Shown here piece after piece: positions 23,405 to 34,229 of a DNA stretch of 64,000 nucleotides. Source of the DNA: Axinella damicornis (Eukaryota; Porifera; Demospongiae; Axinellida; Axinellidae). The stretch lies in assembly GCA_963931865.1 (NCBI GenBank), contig OZ007513.1, positions 4,690,098 to 4,754,097 of the forward strand. Direction: 5' to 3'. The translations under genes were made by a program, and so were the position numbers. The notes under the pieces were generated by a model. That model saw nothing but the letters and a program-made list of their open reading frames with translations, searched no databases and had not been told where the DNA came from. Position 1 is the first letter of the stretch. Each line of letters opens with the position of its first letter.

Positions 23405-23890
23405 CGTAGTTTCTCGTGTTTCTTGTGTTTCTCGCGTTTCTTGTGTTTCTCGCGTTTCTCGTGTTTCTCGCGTTTCTTGTGTTTCTCGTGTTTCTTGTGT
23501 TTCTCGTGTTTCTCGTGTTTCTCGCGTTTCTTGTGTTTCTCGTGTTTCTCGCGTTTCTTGTGTTTCTCGCGTTTCTTGTGTTTCTCGCGTTTCTCGTGTT
23601 TCTCGCGTTTCTTGCGTTTCATGTGTTTCTCGCGTTTCTCGCGTTTCTCGTGTTTCTCGCGTTTCTCGCGTTTCTCGCGTTCCTCGCGTTTCTCGTGTTT
23701 CTCGTGTTTCTCGTGTTTCTCGTGTTTCTCGCGTTTCTTGCGTTTCTCGCGTTTCTCGTGTTTCTCGCGTTTCTCGCGTTTCTCGTGTTCCTCGTGTTTC
23801 TCGCGTTTCTTGCGTTTCTCGCGTTTCTCGTGTTTCTCGCGTTTCTTGCGTTTCTCGCGTTTCTCGCGTTTCTTGTGTTTGCCTGTGTTA
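23405..23890. repeat. 9-bp minisatellite, long array
   Basis: About 53 units of TTTCTCGTG and variants (TTTCTCGCG, TTTCTTGTG). All six frames are largely open because the unit is a multiple of three without stops. No protein is inferred. Confidence 0.95.
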
Positions 23891-23932
23891 GCGCAGGTTG
23901 GAAATAGTGGGCAGGGCTCGTTTGATGCTGAG

Positions 23933-24142
23933 TCACGTGTATGTCACATGGCCGTTTTGTCCAATCAGGAGAGACCTTAGAAAGGTGCACAGGGATTGCC
24001 TGTTATAGTCACGTGCATGTCACATTTGGCTGTATTGACCAATCAGGAGAGACCTTAGAAAGGGTACCCCGGGCAGCGCATAGTCAGTCACGTGTCGCAG
24101 CGCATAGTCACGTGCGCGGAAATGCCGGTTCCTCTGATCTGA
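23933..24142 (+). promoter_or_regulatory. Probable promoter of PaREP1-like copy 2
   Basis: A 76-bp tandem duplication carries a CACGTG E-box (23934-23939 and 24010-24015) and an inverted-CCAAT-like CCAATCAGG in each copy. Two more CACGTG sites follow at 24089 and 24109. The last 50 bp before the fold-back insertion match the region before copy 3 (34110-34165). Before the insertion this would have lain within about 280 bp of the start codon. Confidence 0.55.
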
Positions 24143-24151
24143 GCTGCGCGC

Positions 24152-24809
24152 GGGTCGGTGCAAAACCTGGACTCTGGACTCTGGACTGGACCGTGGACTG
24201 GACTCTGGACTGGATTTTGGACTGGATATTGGACTCAATCATTCATGGCCCAGAAGGCATACAGAAGACCAAGCTGGTCAACAACAAATACAACACACAC
24301 ACATGATCAGTTGGTTCAAGCTCAACAGCTAGCCCACTCTGTTCCACTTCCGTCAAGTGACCAGGGTTCTGATATTGTCTCATATCCGTAGAAATAATCC
24401 CGTAGGATAGAGCCCATCTTCAGCAGAGAACACAACATCGTCATCACAGACACGAAATCAGTCTGGTAGCTCACCCAGACAGCAATTTGAAACTGCATAA
24501 CAATCGACGGCACACGCTCTGTTCCGCCAGGAACGACCAGATTCCCGATATTTGCTCCAGCAGAAATAATCCTGTAGGATAGAGCCCCAGCCTCCACCAG
24601 CAGATCTCAGGGTAGCTACTCCACGTCGTCCCCACTTAGGTTCCCATAGGCATCCACTGAGACAGAGATATAGCGACCTCTGACATGCCTTCTGGGCCAT
24701 GCGTACGAAGTAAAGTCCAATATCCAGTCCAAAATCCAGTCCAAAATGCAGTCCAGAGTCCAGTCCACGGTCCAGTCCAGAGTCCAGAGTCCAGGTTTTG
24801 CACCAACCC
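24152..24809. mobile_element. 658-bp fold-back element with 9-bp target duplication
   Basis: The ends are GGGTCGGTGCAAAACCTGG and the complement of GGGTTGGTGCAAAACCTGG. Each arm continues into tandem GGACTCT/GGACTGG repeats and ends at the shared GGCCCAGAAGGCAT segment. Both sides are flanked by GCTGCGCGC (24143-24151 and 24810-24818). Copy 3 of the PaREP1-like gene has one uninterrupted GCTGCGCGC (34157-34165), so this is an insertion. The interior has two direct copies of AATAATCC.GTAGGATAGAGCCC and no transposase. Drosophila FB elements and Mutator-like elements share the 9-bp duplication. Confidence 0.9.
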
Positions 24810-24873
24810 GCTGCGCGCTGCTACAAAAAGCATCAGTTTCGGTCAAGAGTGTATTATACCAAACAGCTCCGCA

Positions 24874-25266
24874 ATGGCAAGCGCTATCACAAGATTTCTC
24901 CGACAAATGCCGCGATCTCGGGGCGGATTCAGCAGCCACCCCCGGCCCATGGATTTTATGGCGAAAAGCCGCAAGTACCTTGAAGAGGGCGACCTGCTGC
25001 AAGCCTCTGAAAAGGGATGGGCTGCAGCTGCGGAGAGTGTTAAAGCCGTGGCCCGCAAGAGGGGGTGGGACCACCATGGCCACCGGGAGTTGTTCACGGT
25101 GGTGGGACGACTATCGAAGGAGACTAAGAATCGTGATATACAGTCCTCGTTTGTTACTGCCAACATGCTACATACGAACTTTTACGAAGGGTGGCTGAAT
25201 GAAGAGCAGGTAGCCGGCTGCCTTGATGACGTCGAAACCTTTATAAACAGTCTCAGCCATTATTAA
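24874..25266 (+). CDS. PaREP1-family-like protein, copy 2 (predicted mitochondrial)
   Basis: This copy has 130 residues and is intronless. The leader (residues 1-30) contains arginines, no acidic residues and the shared Q-M-P-R-S-R motif. The body has the same landmarks as the other copies: E-E-G-D-L-L-Q-A-S-E-K-G-W, G-W-D-H-x-x-H-R-E-L-F, L-H-T-N-F-Y-E-G-W-L and a final D-D-V-E-T-F-I helix. The ATG is chosen because the leader aligns with copy 3 and upstream in-frame codons belong to the fold-back element, which ends 64 bp before it. Transcription may therefore be altered or driven from the element. Body identity with copy 3 is very high by eye. Confidence 0.7.
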   Translation: MASAITRFLRQMPRSRGGFSSHPRPMDFMAKSRKYLEEGDLLQASEKGWAAAAESVKAVARKRGWDHHGHRELFTVVGRLSKETKNRDIQSSFVTANMLHTNFYEGWLNEEQVAGCLDDVETFINSLSHY

Positions 25267-25866
25267 TTTTGTAGACGCTTTGTATGACCTATTAGCTAGC
25301 TAGCTACCATAATTATTTCATGTAATCACGTTATCCAATTCACCCGTTTTGAATAATCATCCTTGGTGCCAGCAAGTGTACATAAACAATGAAAATGAGC
25401 TGCCGTCGCCGTCATGTCACACTGTGACAGTCTATAGTCACGGAGATTCTTGGGCCATGTATTGGTGATCTCCATCTGCTGGAGAAGCTACCGGCACTGG
25501 GATGGCAGGTACAGTTACTCCTGGAGGTGCTTTGAAATAGCCATTTTGAAGCCCCTGGGTACAGAGTGGAAACAAGTAGCTATACTACATCCGTGATCGT
25601 GTCTCAAAACGTGGAAGTTGAGCTTAGCTAATAGCAAACCTGTGTGAAGTAGCGAGGAGACTCTTTATTGTGCATGTGAAAGTTGGTGTTTCCAGAGTTT
25701 GTTGAGGATAGTTCTGAGCCTGCATGAAATTACATGTTATGTCAATTTGCAATCTTTTGATGATGTCACTATACACTTTGTGGCTTACACTTCCTCTTTG
25801 TACAGCATTGTTTTTTCTCCCTGGTTAAATGAATGCCCATTAAATCCCCAATCCACTAAATTTTGA

Positions 25867-26420
25867 TTATAATACCTTTCGAAGACGGTCTGCTCGAATA
25901 CCAACCCTGTTCCGATAGGCTGAAGGGGCTTTGTTCCTTCGTCCATTAGTTTCCTTAAGAGCACTACATTGTCGAAGCCTCATTCTCGCCCTGATATGAG
26001 CATACTTGTTCTTGGTTTGGCGTGCTCTTTCAACCACTGCAGGCCTGATAATCAGTCCTTCCACAGTAGGCAACTTTTCCTGGAAGTACTAGTCTGACTT
26101 GATTTCTTTAGCTGCTCATCTAGGTGCAACAGGTCATCAGCAGTAGGGCAAGCATATGTAAGTGTGCCTATTTCCTTCAGAGTGATCCTCACTCCCTCTG
26201 CAGCTGACTGTATGGAGACCCACTGCTTCTGTGGCAGTGTAAAGTATACATTGATCAAAGGCATCTGATCAGTTGTGTCCCTGCCAAAGTTGATCTTGTA
26301 CTTATATCCACTTGCCTTCTCCACCTCAAAGATGCCCTTCTTGCTGTCAACATCATGGATGGACTCAGCAGGAAACTTGGACCTGTTGAACTTCCGGTCA
26401 AGGCAATGCAGAATCACAGA
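25867..26420 (-). pseudogene. SWIM-type zinc-finger protein remnant, copy 1
   Basis: The minus-strand frame matches the segment at 36690-37300 (I-N-F-G-R-D-T-T-D-Q-M-P, L-T-Y-A-C-P-T-A-D-D-L-L-H-L-D-E-Q-L-K-K). Here the SWIM core is deleted directly after D-Q-M-P-L. A frame change near 26060 precedes a basic C-terminal part. SWIM fingers are common in Mutator-like transposases and their derivatives, but no transposase catalytic part is present. Confidence 0.55.
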
Positions 26421-26629
26421 GCGTGAAGGTATGGTGGAACAAAATTCTTGTAACTCCTATACTGCGATGATTGCTGATAGTTCTTCACAACATACTTCTG
26501 CTTGCATCATGGGAGATAATTCTCAACCAGTATTTGACAGAGTGGTCTGACGCCTTTTGCGTGGTAAGAAACTGTACTTGAACAACTAGTACTTGCTCTG
26601 GGCTTCAGTACCATTATTTGTGTCCACTG

Positions 26630-27010
26630 CTCCATGGTAGTCATTGTCCCGGAAAGCCCTAGCCCGGCGCTGTTAAATTATTATGGGATGAAGACTTATC
26701 CTTAATATACACTAGCTTATCAATCATGGCTTCATCAAAATGTTCTCCATTGCATCATAACATTTGAGATTGCATCATCTCCATACATTAAATTTTGTAG
26801 TACGTATCTACATGCACAGTACAACTACTTCCACTTCCTCAAGAGCAGGAAGTTATTCACTTGCTTCTGATTCCTCCTCCCTCTCCATCCTCAGGGCCGT
26901 AGGAGCCACTACGGCCGGTCTGGCCATGACCGTACCGGTTTTTGACCTTGCAAAAGAGCTATCGCATGGGGATGCCGAAAAGCACAAGTGCTCGAGCGAG
27001 ACCAGCGGTT
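26630..27010 (+). repeat. Dispersed duplicated block, partial copy
   Basis: 26630-26715 matches 37620-37700. 26716-27010 matches 38240-38520, including the GCCGTAGGAGCCACTACGGC palindrome. The copies are collinear with the SWIM remnants, so SWIM remnant plus block were duplicated together. Confidence 0.8.
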
Positions 27011-27343
27011 ATCAGGAAGCCCTCTCTTAGTACCTCCGCGCACTTTGAATGATGTTGGGGACATTAAGTAACTTTGACTGACTGACTGACTATACCGTGG
27101 CACAATGAACTGCTGCTAGAAGTAAGTCTTGACTCACAGTTGATAGCTAGAGTAAAGAACTGCCTCTATATAGCTAGTGCCTAGCTATATAGCTAGGCAC
27201 TGTACGTTTATGTAGTGTATGTACGATTTTTATCCTAGGGCGGTGTTGGGGGGGGGGGGGGGGGGGGGGGGGATAACCGAAACTTTTTACTCATCAACAC
27301 CACACAGCTGTTTTGCAGCCACTGTACTTTGCCGCCAATGTTC

Positions 27344-27379
<36 letters not shown>

Positions 27380-27400
27380 CCTTCTATTGCTATGCACACC
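27011..27400. repeat. Segment inverted relative to 38830-39150, with G and C homopolymers
   Basis: 27011-27210 is the reverse complement of 38830-39020, including a palindrome around TAGCTATATAGCTA. A G tract (about 27248-27272) and a C tract (about 27344-27377) follow. Confidence 0.8.
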
Positions 27401-27740
27401 TGTCTGTGTATTAGTCTGTGTATCTGTATCTATGGTGTCTATGTGTGTTGGCTTGCCTGTAAAGAGTCAGATGACGGCCCCGGGACCTTGATGCACTTCA
27501 TGGCAGTGAAGACGATGTGATGTTGCTAGTGACTCCAGCGATGTAGATGTGCTGACACACACACGCTTACTGCTCGCTGCTAATTGTGCTTGGTGGTGTA
27601 CGTAATTAAGGTGGGCGCTCTTTTGAGGTTGTTTGCGGAAACACTTGAAAGAGCGCCCACCCCCCTGTTCGGCGAGCATGTAAGGTGCAATGCCCATGGG
27701 CGCACTTTCACGAGAGTACAGTATGTTTTGTTCCTTGCAG

Positions 27741-28738
27741 ATATCTAACTCCGTCACGAAGTTTGGTGTCAAAGATTCATCACAGAACGTACTGCATGAC
27801 ACCAAGGAATGCCCTCAGGTTTGTCTTATACACTGGTGTATGATATTTACCCTAATGTCGCAAAAGAACGCCCATCTTTGACAGAGTGCCCATCCCACTT
27901 TTGGCTCAATTTCGGGTCAAAGTTTACTCAAATGAGCACCCACCAATCCCTCCCTCTCTATGGGTTGCTGTTGGACTGAATCATTTTTCTGTTGCTGAAT
28001 GATTCTTGTGAGTTAAATTGTCACGGATGCACTCTCAAACACCAAATTTTTCGTTTGTGAGTCGAGCCGTCTGTGTATTTGTCAGTAGTCAGCCACAACT
28101 TATTTTCTCTACTGACAGCTAGCCATCCTTTCATCTGGCGGTAGGATTATGTGATTATCTTTCACAGCATGTGATTTTCTACTCCCCCTCCTTCCTCCCT
28201 CATCCTCCCCTCCCTCCCTCCCCTCTCCCTCCCTCCCTTCCCCCCCACCTTCCCTCCCCTCCCTCCCTCCCCTTCCTCCCCCGCCCTCCCTCCCTCCCTC
28301 TCCTTCCCTCCATCCCTCCCTCCCTCCCTCCCTCCCCCCTCCTACCCTCCCCCTCCCTCCATTCCTCCCCCTCCCTCCCTCCCTCCCTCCCTCCCTCCCT
28401 CCCTCCCTCCCTCCCTCCCTCCCTCCCTCCCTCCCTCCTTCCCCCCTCCCCTCCCTCCTTCCCTCCCTCTCTCCCTCCCCTCCCTCCCTCCCTCCCTCCC
28501 TCCCTCCCTCCCTCCCTCCCTCCCTCCCTCCCTCCCTCCCTCCCTCCTTCCCTCCCTCCCTCCCTTCCATCCTTCCTTCCTCCCTCCCTCCCTCTGTCCC
28601 TCTGTCCATATCCAGGTTGAGAATCTAGTGAGTGGTGTGGAGGGGGAGGTAGTTTCCCTGGACCTGCTGGCATCATTTGACGACGAAGATGCCATTCAGA
28701 AAGTGGGCAGAAATGATCTGGCTCAGTTTGGTATATAG
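27741..28738 (+). CDS. Two 3' exons of an unrecognised gene
   Basis: Exon 27741-27818 (26 codons, acceptor TTGCAG, donor GTTTGT) joins exon 28616-28738 (acceptor ATCCAG) in phase 0 and ends at a TAG. The second exon is acidic ([12 protein letters not shown] and F-D-D-E-D-A-I). No family is recognised. Upstream exons were not found. The intron consists mostly of the 430-bp CCCT tract. Confidence 0.4.
28178..28605. repeat. CCCT microsatellite, about 430 bp
   Basis: An almost pure pyrimidine tract of CCCT units with CCTT and CTCC variants. Both strands give long frames because of composition; none is a gene. It ends about 10 bp before a splice acceptor. Confidence 0.95.
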
Positions 28739-28739
28739 T

Positions 28740-30060
28740 TGTCATGTAGGTCTGTAAGGCTTCGCCAAGGACTCATACCACATAGCAGGACATCTTCTGT
28801 AGGTACTAATTTTGCAATCGGCTTTAAGTGGCAGAATTTTGTTGGTTTAAAACTCATTTGCTTAGTAGACAGGCTATTACACTCCTGGCAGGAGAAAGTA
28901 ATCTAATTATACTCCTGGTAAGGGGGAAAATTGTGCCGCATAATGTGAATAATGTAAATAACCTTTGACTACTTATGAATGGCCTACAAAAGATTCTAAC
29001 TACTCCGTCGTGATCATTGTCATGCAATTACCCAACCGTACAATTTTGATGCTGAAACTTACCCATGGTGGTGGAGATACAAGCGCTTTTGTCATGCCAT
29101 TGCTTAACCGCTCTCTTCGACTTTCATAAGCAGCATAGCTCTTAGAAAGGGCACGCGAAGAATCTAACAACATGGTCTTGATCGCTGTTGTTTACTGACA
29201 CTTACTTGTCGAAACTCACTGTGCTGGCAAGGTTGTGTTGTCTCCCCTTTGGTCACTGTTGCTGACTCGATTGACTGAACATGGCCTTCACGTGACGTGT
29301 GTTGATTGGAACGAGCTGTAATACTTAACTTGCGCTACCAGCGAGTTACAACCAGGGTTGCAGCGGCTACCAGGTGTGTGCATGGTAGTCCACAATTTTC
29401 CCAAGATTTTGATTGTGCAATTAACAGTAACTACCAGGCACTTCTGTCTTGGGCGTGGGTGAGTCCTTGGGATGTATGCAGAGTGGATGACTATTGCAGG
29501 AGCCCATAATGAGAAGGAGCACCCAACTTAGCATTATAGCCATAGAACATCATTGGTCTGATGTAAAATGTGCCCTTATTGGGAACCTCGTTGCGTAACA
29601 AGAGCCTGCGTGCCAAGAGCCTGCGTGCCGAGGCTTCCCATAGTACCCTAAGTAGGTGTTGCCACCCCCATGCTGGTTTGTGAATATCACTTTAGTGTGT
29701 GTGTAACCTTAGTACAGATTCCCCACTTGCTGTATGACCTGACATTGAATGTGTGATCCGACATTTGGCATTTGACTTGGAACTTTGACTCAGACCTTTG
29801 ACCGCTGTTGACCTCTCTCTGTGTAGCTCTACAAGATTCTTTTCTGAAGAGAGAACTATCAGCTCACTTGTAGTCACCAGAATGGAGCTTGTATCTCCAC
29901 CGCCAAGGTGAGTTTCAGCACAATTATTATACATTTGTGTCACTGCATGATAGCGATCACGACAGTGTAGTCAGAATCTTTGTAGGCCATTCCTGCGTGC
30001 CGTGACGTTTGATTAGATTAGTTAGATTAGTTACGCGGCACAATTTTTCCCCAACCAGGA
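28740..30060. other. Non-coding with a diffuse repeat
   Basis: 29880-30070 resembles 59810-59960, including GCGGCACAATTTTTCC and CCAGGAGTGTAATAA. A reversed trace lies at 28890-28945. No gene was recognised. Confidence 0.55.
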
Positions 30061-30071
30061 GTGTAATAATG

Positions 30072-30110
30072 TAGCCTGGTTCTCTGGATTACGGCCTGGG
30101 AACGAGGCTA
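30072..30110. mobile_element. 39-bp minimal inverted-repeat element
   Basis: TAGCCTGG...CCTGGGAACGAGGCTA is flanked by TAATAAT-like direct repeats. It looks like a collapsed member of the TAGCCTCG family. Confidence 0.6.
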
Positions 30111-30463
30111 TAATAATACATTTGTAAATAGCAATCATGCTAATGTCAATACAGAAATACATTAGCATGGATTGCTTGTACGTAGTTGCATTTCTGTCTC
30201 GTAACAGCTTGGGTCCTCGGGTTCCTGAGTCCCCGGTCCCGGGTCCTCAGGTCCCCAGGTCCCTGGTCCTGGTCCTCAGGTCCACTGTTTCTAGTGTCCC
30301 AAAAATAACACAGTTTGTACCACAGTGTGCAGATGTTTGAAAGGCACCTTTGAAGGAAGGGTATTATACCTTGGGTATGAGCCTTGTTTGGAAGCTGTGG
30401 TGTTCTTTTCAAAACTGTGAAAACATAATTGACAATCAGCAGCTGCAGTAAGGTAGCTGTACC

Positions 30464-31050
30464 TAGTCTCGTTCCAAGACCCTCCCCGAAACGCGGAAAG
30501 AGGGTCTGGTGTTCTGAGCGATATTTCTTGGCACATGGGGCATGGCTATATGGTGTTAGGAATGTAATTATTGCATTCCGTATATCCTCTCCAATGAAAG
30601 TGCACCTAACACCCTTCTTATAAGCTTACTGTAGGAGCACACTTGGTCCTTCACGAGGGACACCAAAGGGAATAACTATTGATGTACAGTTGCCCTGCAC
30701 TTATACAGAATTCTTTCTGAGGTTGTGAAAGATGAGTGGAAGGGTCACGAAACACAAAGATTTCCTCCCACCTGTCGGCAAGATAATTGATTTGGCTTAC
30801 TGTCTCAGCTTGCTCTTCGGTAGGCCTGTCGTATCCATTTCACTGACATACCGTCCGTACTACACTGCACTGTTACAGTGCAATGTGCTATACGTATATA
30901 CCACGTATGCTGATTGACTATGTCATTCGTGTTCTGCCATCTGATTCGAGCTCTGACATCCCAGAGCGACCACGTCTTATGCACCAAGAAATGTCGCTCA
31001 GAACACAGATCCTCTTTCCACATTTCGGGGAGGGTCTGGGAACGAGACTA
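30464..31050. mobile_element. 587-bp inverted-repeat element (TAGTCTCG family)
   Basis: Arms of about 75 bp begin TAGTCTCGTTCC. The flanks AGCTGTACC and AGTTGTACC match at eight of nine bases. No open frame resembles a transposase. Confidence 0.8.
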
Positions 31051-31071
31051 AGTTGTACCATGACTTCCAAG

Positions 31072-31182
31072 GTGTGTGGTATTTGTACCCTTCGTGCAGT
31101 TTTATGTATTCCCTCCAGCTTCACCCTCGGAATATGTACATAAAACTGCACTCTGGGTACAAATCCCATACACCCTAGCAAG
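31072..31182. mobile_element. Small hairpin element
   Basis: Two arms containing GGTATTTGTACCC and GCAGTTTTATGTA are inverted around about 40 bp. The target duplication is unclear. Confidence 0.55.
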
Positions 31183-31204
31183 CCATGGTAAATGTACATA
31201 TACA

Positions 31205-31758
31205 GGGAAGCCGGAATGCAGGAATGCAGAACGGAACGTGGAACGGAAGTAAGATGCGGGCCGCGCGCTATTATCACCGTACGCGCAGGGCGTCTTTATT
31301 CACTGGTCTGGAGCGGTCACCCAAATATCTGTAAAATGCCTTTTTTCAGTGTAGGACGTACAGAAGGTAGCTAAGCATACTTATTTATTCATGGTCATGT
31401 GCATATTTAATGAGCTTCAGCAAATACGTATTATTTGTTTTCTATGCTTTAGCAAAAGGCTGGAGTTTGATGTCTGCGGTAAATAAAGGCTCTTTTAATC
31501 ATTTCATTGAAGCTCATTAAATATGCACGTGACCTTTGACCTCTACCGACTCAAGGAAAGACACGAAAGCAGGCTATGCAAGCAACTTAAATATCTTCTG
31601 TTCTACACTGAAAAAGGCATTTTTACAGATTTTTGGTGAGTCCAGTCCAGTCCAGTGAATAAAGACGCCCTGTGCGTATGGTGATGATATTAATAGCGTG
31701 CGGCCCGCATCTTACTTCCGTTCCGCGTTCCGTTCCACGTTCCTGCGTTCCGGCTTTC
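31205..31758. mobile_element. Fold-back element with GGAAC-type arms
   Basis: Arms of about 170 bp carry GGAACGTGGAACGGAAGTAAG, a GCGGGCCGC segment and AAAAATGCCTTTTTTCAGTGTA, inverted around a core with TGACCTTTGACC. The inner arm and core resemble those of the element at 35150-35722. Exact ends and the target duplication could not be fixed. Confidence 0.7.
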
Positions 31759-31859
31759 ACAGTTTCCCCATACACACGCCTATAAATGGAATGTTCAACA
31801 CCACAATTCAGGTCACCTATACAGCGTTTATCACTTCAGAGGTTGATGACCTGTGGGGA

Positions 31860-32573
31860 GGGACGCTGGAAAACCCGGAACGGCCAGGAACGGAACGGAA
31901 CGGAACGGAATGGAACGGAACCGGAAGTAATTATATAGCGATAATCAACATTATTGTAGAGCGACTTGGCTAAATTATAAACGACTCGGATGTTTTGTGT
32001 AAACACAACATGTAGCACTTACAGGCATTTGCTGGAGGAGTTTCGTGGGACCTGAAGTAGCTTCAGCAAAGGTACTGTCTCTATCGCTACTGGATCTGTA
32101 CTTAGCGTTGCGTTTATGTCAAGCTTGTAAGCAGAGCAGGAGGCGAGCCTCAAGGACAGTTGAATAATTAGTGCTCGATGCTCTTTGTAGTATAGATTAC
32201 TCACACTCGCTTGGCCCAGCTCTCTGACTTCCCTAGCACCAACAAATCCCTCGTTCAAATCATCCTCAGAATCAAGGTCGTTGCATGCTGCCTGCAGACT
32301 TGGACCCACACGGCTACCTCGCTAATGCTTCGTGGCTTCAAAATACTGTGCAACCCAGCCAACTCGCGAGACTCAACTGTTCTCTGACTTTCCCTGCAGG
32401 AGGCAATGGCTATTTCACAATCCAAAGTACTGAGCAAAGTAGTTTCTCTACATGAAGAAACAAAGTACTGAGCAAAGTAGTTTCTCTACATGAGGAAACA
32501 CTAATTACTACTTCCGGTTCCGTTCCATTCCATTCCGTTCCATTCCTGACCGTTCCGGGTTTTCCAGCATCCC
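31860..32573. mobile_element. 714-bp fold-back element with GGAAC-type arms
   Basis: The ends GGGACGCTGGAAAACCCGG and the complement of GGGATGCTGGAAAACCCGG lead into GGAACGGAAC tandem repeats. The flanks CTGTGGGGA and TTGTGGGGA differ at one of nine bases. The interior has an exon-like minus-strand frame (about 32309-32205) with a GTAATC donor, possibly captured sequence. Confidence 0.8.
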
Positions 32574-32582
32574 TTGTGGGGA

Positions 32583-32860
32583 ACAGCGATTAATACATAC
32601 TTCCCCTGTAAAACGCATACAACACACACTCCTCCTCATACCACACACTTACTCATAGACAACTGGAAGAGATAATCAGTGAAGACCATGCAAGGCAGCC
32701 AAGAGAGCACAGCAAGTCATCAGACAGGACTGTAACCACCAGCTCTATCCTAAACACCACATGTAAACACCATCAACTGGACAACTTGGTGTACGGTGCC
32801 ATGCACAGGTTGAATGGTAAACAAGTCAACAACAGCTTTCACATTCTGCATAAAAATATC
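32583..32860. repeat. Copy of the EPS8-like gene 3' flank
   Basis: This matches 11770-12020 and 40590-40830, including CTTCCCCTGTAAAAC and the AGACAACTGGAAGAGA region. The fold-back element at 31860 is inserted at its edge. Confidence 0.75.
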
Positions 32861-32889
32861 CTAGCCTGCTATCTCAGCTGAACCATTCC

Positions 32890-33240
32890 ACCCAACAATA
32901 AGCTCAGGGTCGTAGGAGGCCCCCAGAAACCTGTCTGGCCAATATTCAATTACACGCTACCGAAGGCATAGAGGCGTGTAAGTCCGCGAGAAGCGCAGAA
33001 AATATTTTTAGCCTTCATTTTTCAGTTATCTGGATGAGCTCTCGTGGCACCTTCGTGCTTTGCACTTCAAGACTCCCACGGTGGGAACGAGACTACGGAC
33101 TGCGCTGGTCTCACTCGAGCACTCACGCTTTCGCACATGCCCACGCAATATATATATATTTTTTTTGTAAGGTCAAAACCGGTACTGCCATGGCCGGACC
33201 GGCCGTAGTGGCTCCTACGGCCCTAGCTTGCATGGATGAA
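32890..33240 (-). repeat. Dispersed duplicated block, inverted copy
   Basis: This is the reverse complement of the central part of the 10170-11290 block. It includes GCCGTAGTGGCTCCTACGGC and the segment before it. Confidence 0.75.
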
Positions 33241-33555
33241 CATTTGAACACAATCCTTAGCAGACTGGGTCACAAATTGCATTACAGGAGTGTGCTGATA
33301 GTTTGACAAGAGGGACTCGTACATTATTATAGTACACAAGGTTGTTTGGCAAACCCATCGCCCTACTTCCTGCTGGACCAACAACCACAAAAAAGCACCT
33401 AGAGAAATGAAACTACTTGCTATCAATGCTTTATAGTCTCGTGGCTGAAGCACCTACAGAAAATTCGTCTGGTAATTTCGGTCAGGTATAGCAGCGTAGT
33501 GTGGAATGTAATCAGGGCGTTAATTGAGGCTTAGTACATCACATGCATCTATACA

Positions 33556-33620
33556 CTCGCACATATGGCACCCTAGCAACTGTTGCTAGATCTAGCAACA
33601 GCTAGGGTGCCATGTGTGAG
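33556..33620. other. 65-bp near-perfect palindrome
   Basis: Arms of about 32 bp (GCACCCTAGCAACTGTTGCTAGA and its complement) meet with almost no loop. Only a few mismatches are visible. Confidence 0.8.
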
Positions 33621-34060
33621 TTCTAGAGTCTCACACTTAGCAGAAGCACCACCTTCAAAATTAACAATACAGTGTTTCAATTGGCAATCAAATCTTTTGT
33701 GTCACCTGCATTTGCAGCCAGCCTAGGTTAGGCTTATGAGCCTATAAAAAGGGACACTTAAGACACACACTTAAGACATACAGAACATGTAGTCAGGCAT
33801 GTTCCAATTCCTCTGTAAAGGTGTGGAATCTTTAACCAAAAGATGCCGCATGGATTTTCCGCAGGTGCTTCCAGCTGGGCACGAGACTAAGAGGTTCACT
33901 GTAATGAAGTGTGTTCTCAGTAGTCTTTACAACTAGCTATAGCTACTAGTACCTATCTCAACTATTCCAAGCCCCTATAGCTAGGTCATTTAGGCTTTAA
34001 GCCTTTTGCAATTTGAAGGATCGGCCGCACGGGATAGCGGATAAGTCAATGCTACCTACC
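33621..34060 (+). repeat. Duplicate of 12560-12890, upstream of PaREP1-like copy 3
   Basis: The matching parts include the TCTCACACTTAGCAGAAGCACC region, CAGGTGCTTCCAGCTGGGCAC and GGATCGGCCGCACGGGATAGC. A short insertion (about 33690-33800) is unique to this copy. PaREP1-like copies 1 and 3 therefore share upstream flank, which shows segmental duplication. Confidence 0.85.
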
Positions 34061-34229
34061 GTTTACATTGACGTGGGAACGAGACAGTTGAGGGAAATAT
34101 ATTTCCACTCGCAGCGCATAGTCACTTGCGCGGAAATGCCGGTTCCTCTGATCTGAGCTGCGCGCTGCTACAAAAAGCATCAGTTTCGGTCAAGAGTGTA
34201 TGGTATATATACCCCCAAACTGCTCCGCA

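Noticed and set aside
18143..23890. CRISPR-like array
   Set aside because: Units are contiguous 9-mers without unique spacers, and the genome is eukaryotic.
23218..23990. ORFs of 120-200 codons in six frames
   Set aside because: The 9-bp repeat is a multiple of three with no stop, so open frames are expected. The composition is not protein-like.
24636..25198. Extended or alternative-frame ORFs around PaREP1-like copy 2
   Set aside because: The upstream extension is the fold-back repeat. The other frames are shadows of the aligned reading frame.
28108..28745. Gly/Glu/Arg and Pro/Ser/Leu ORFs
   Set aside because: They are translations of the CCCT microsatellite on both strands.
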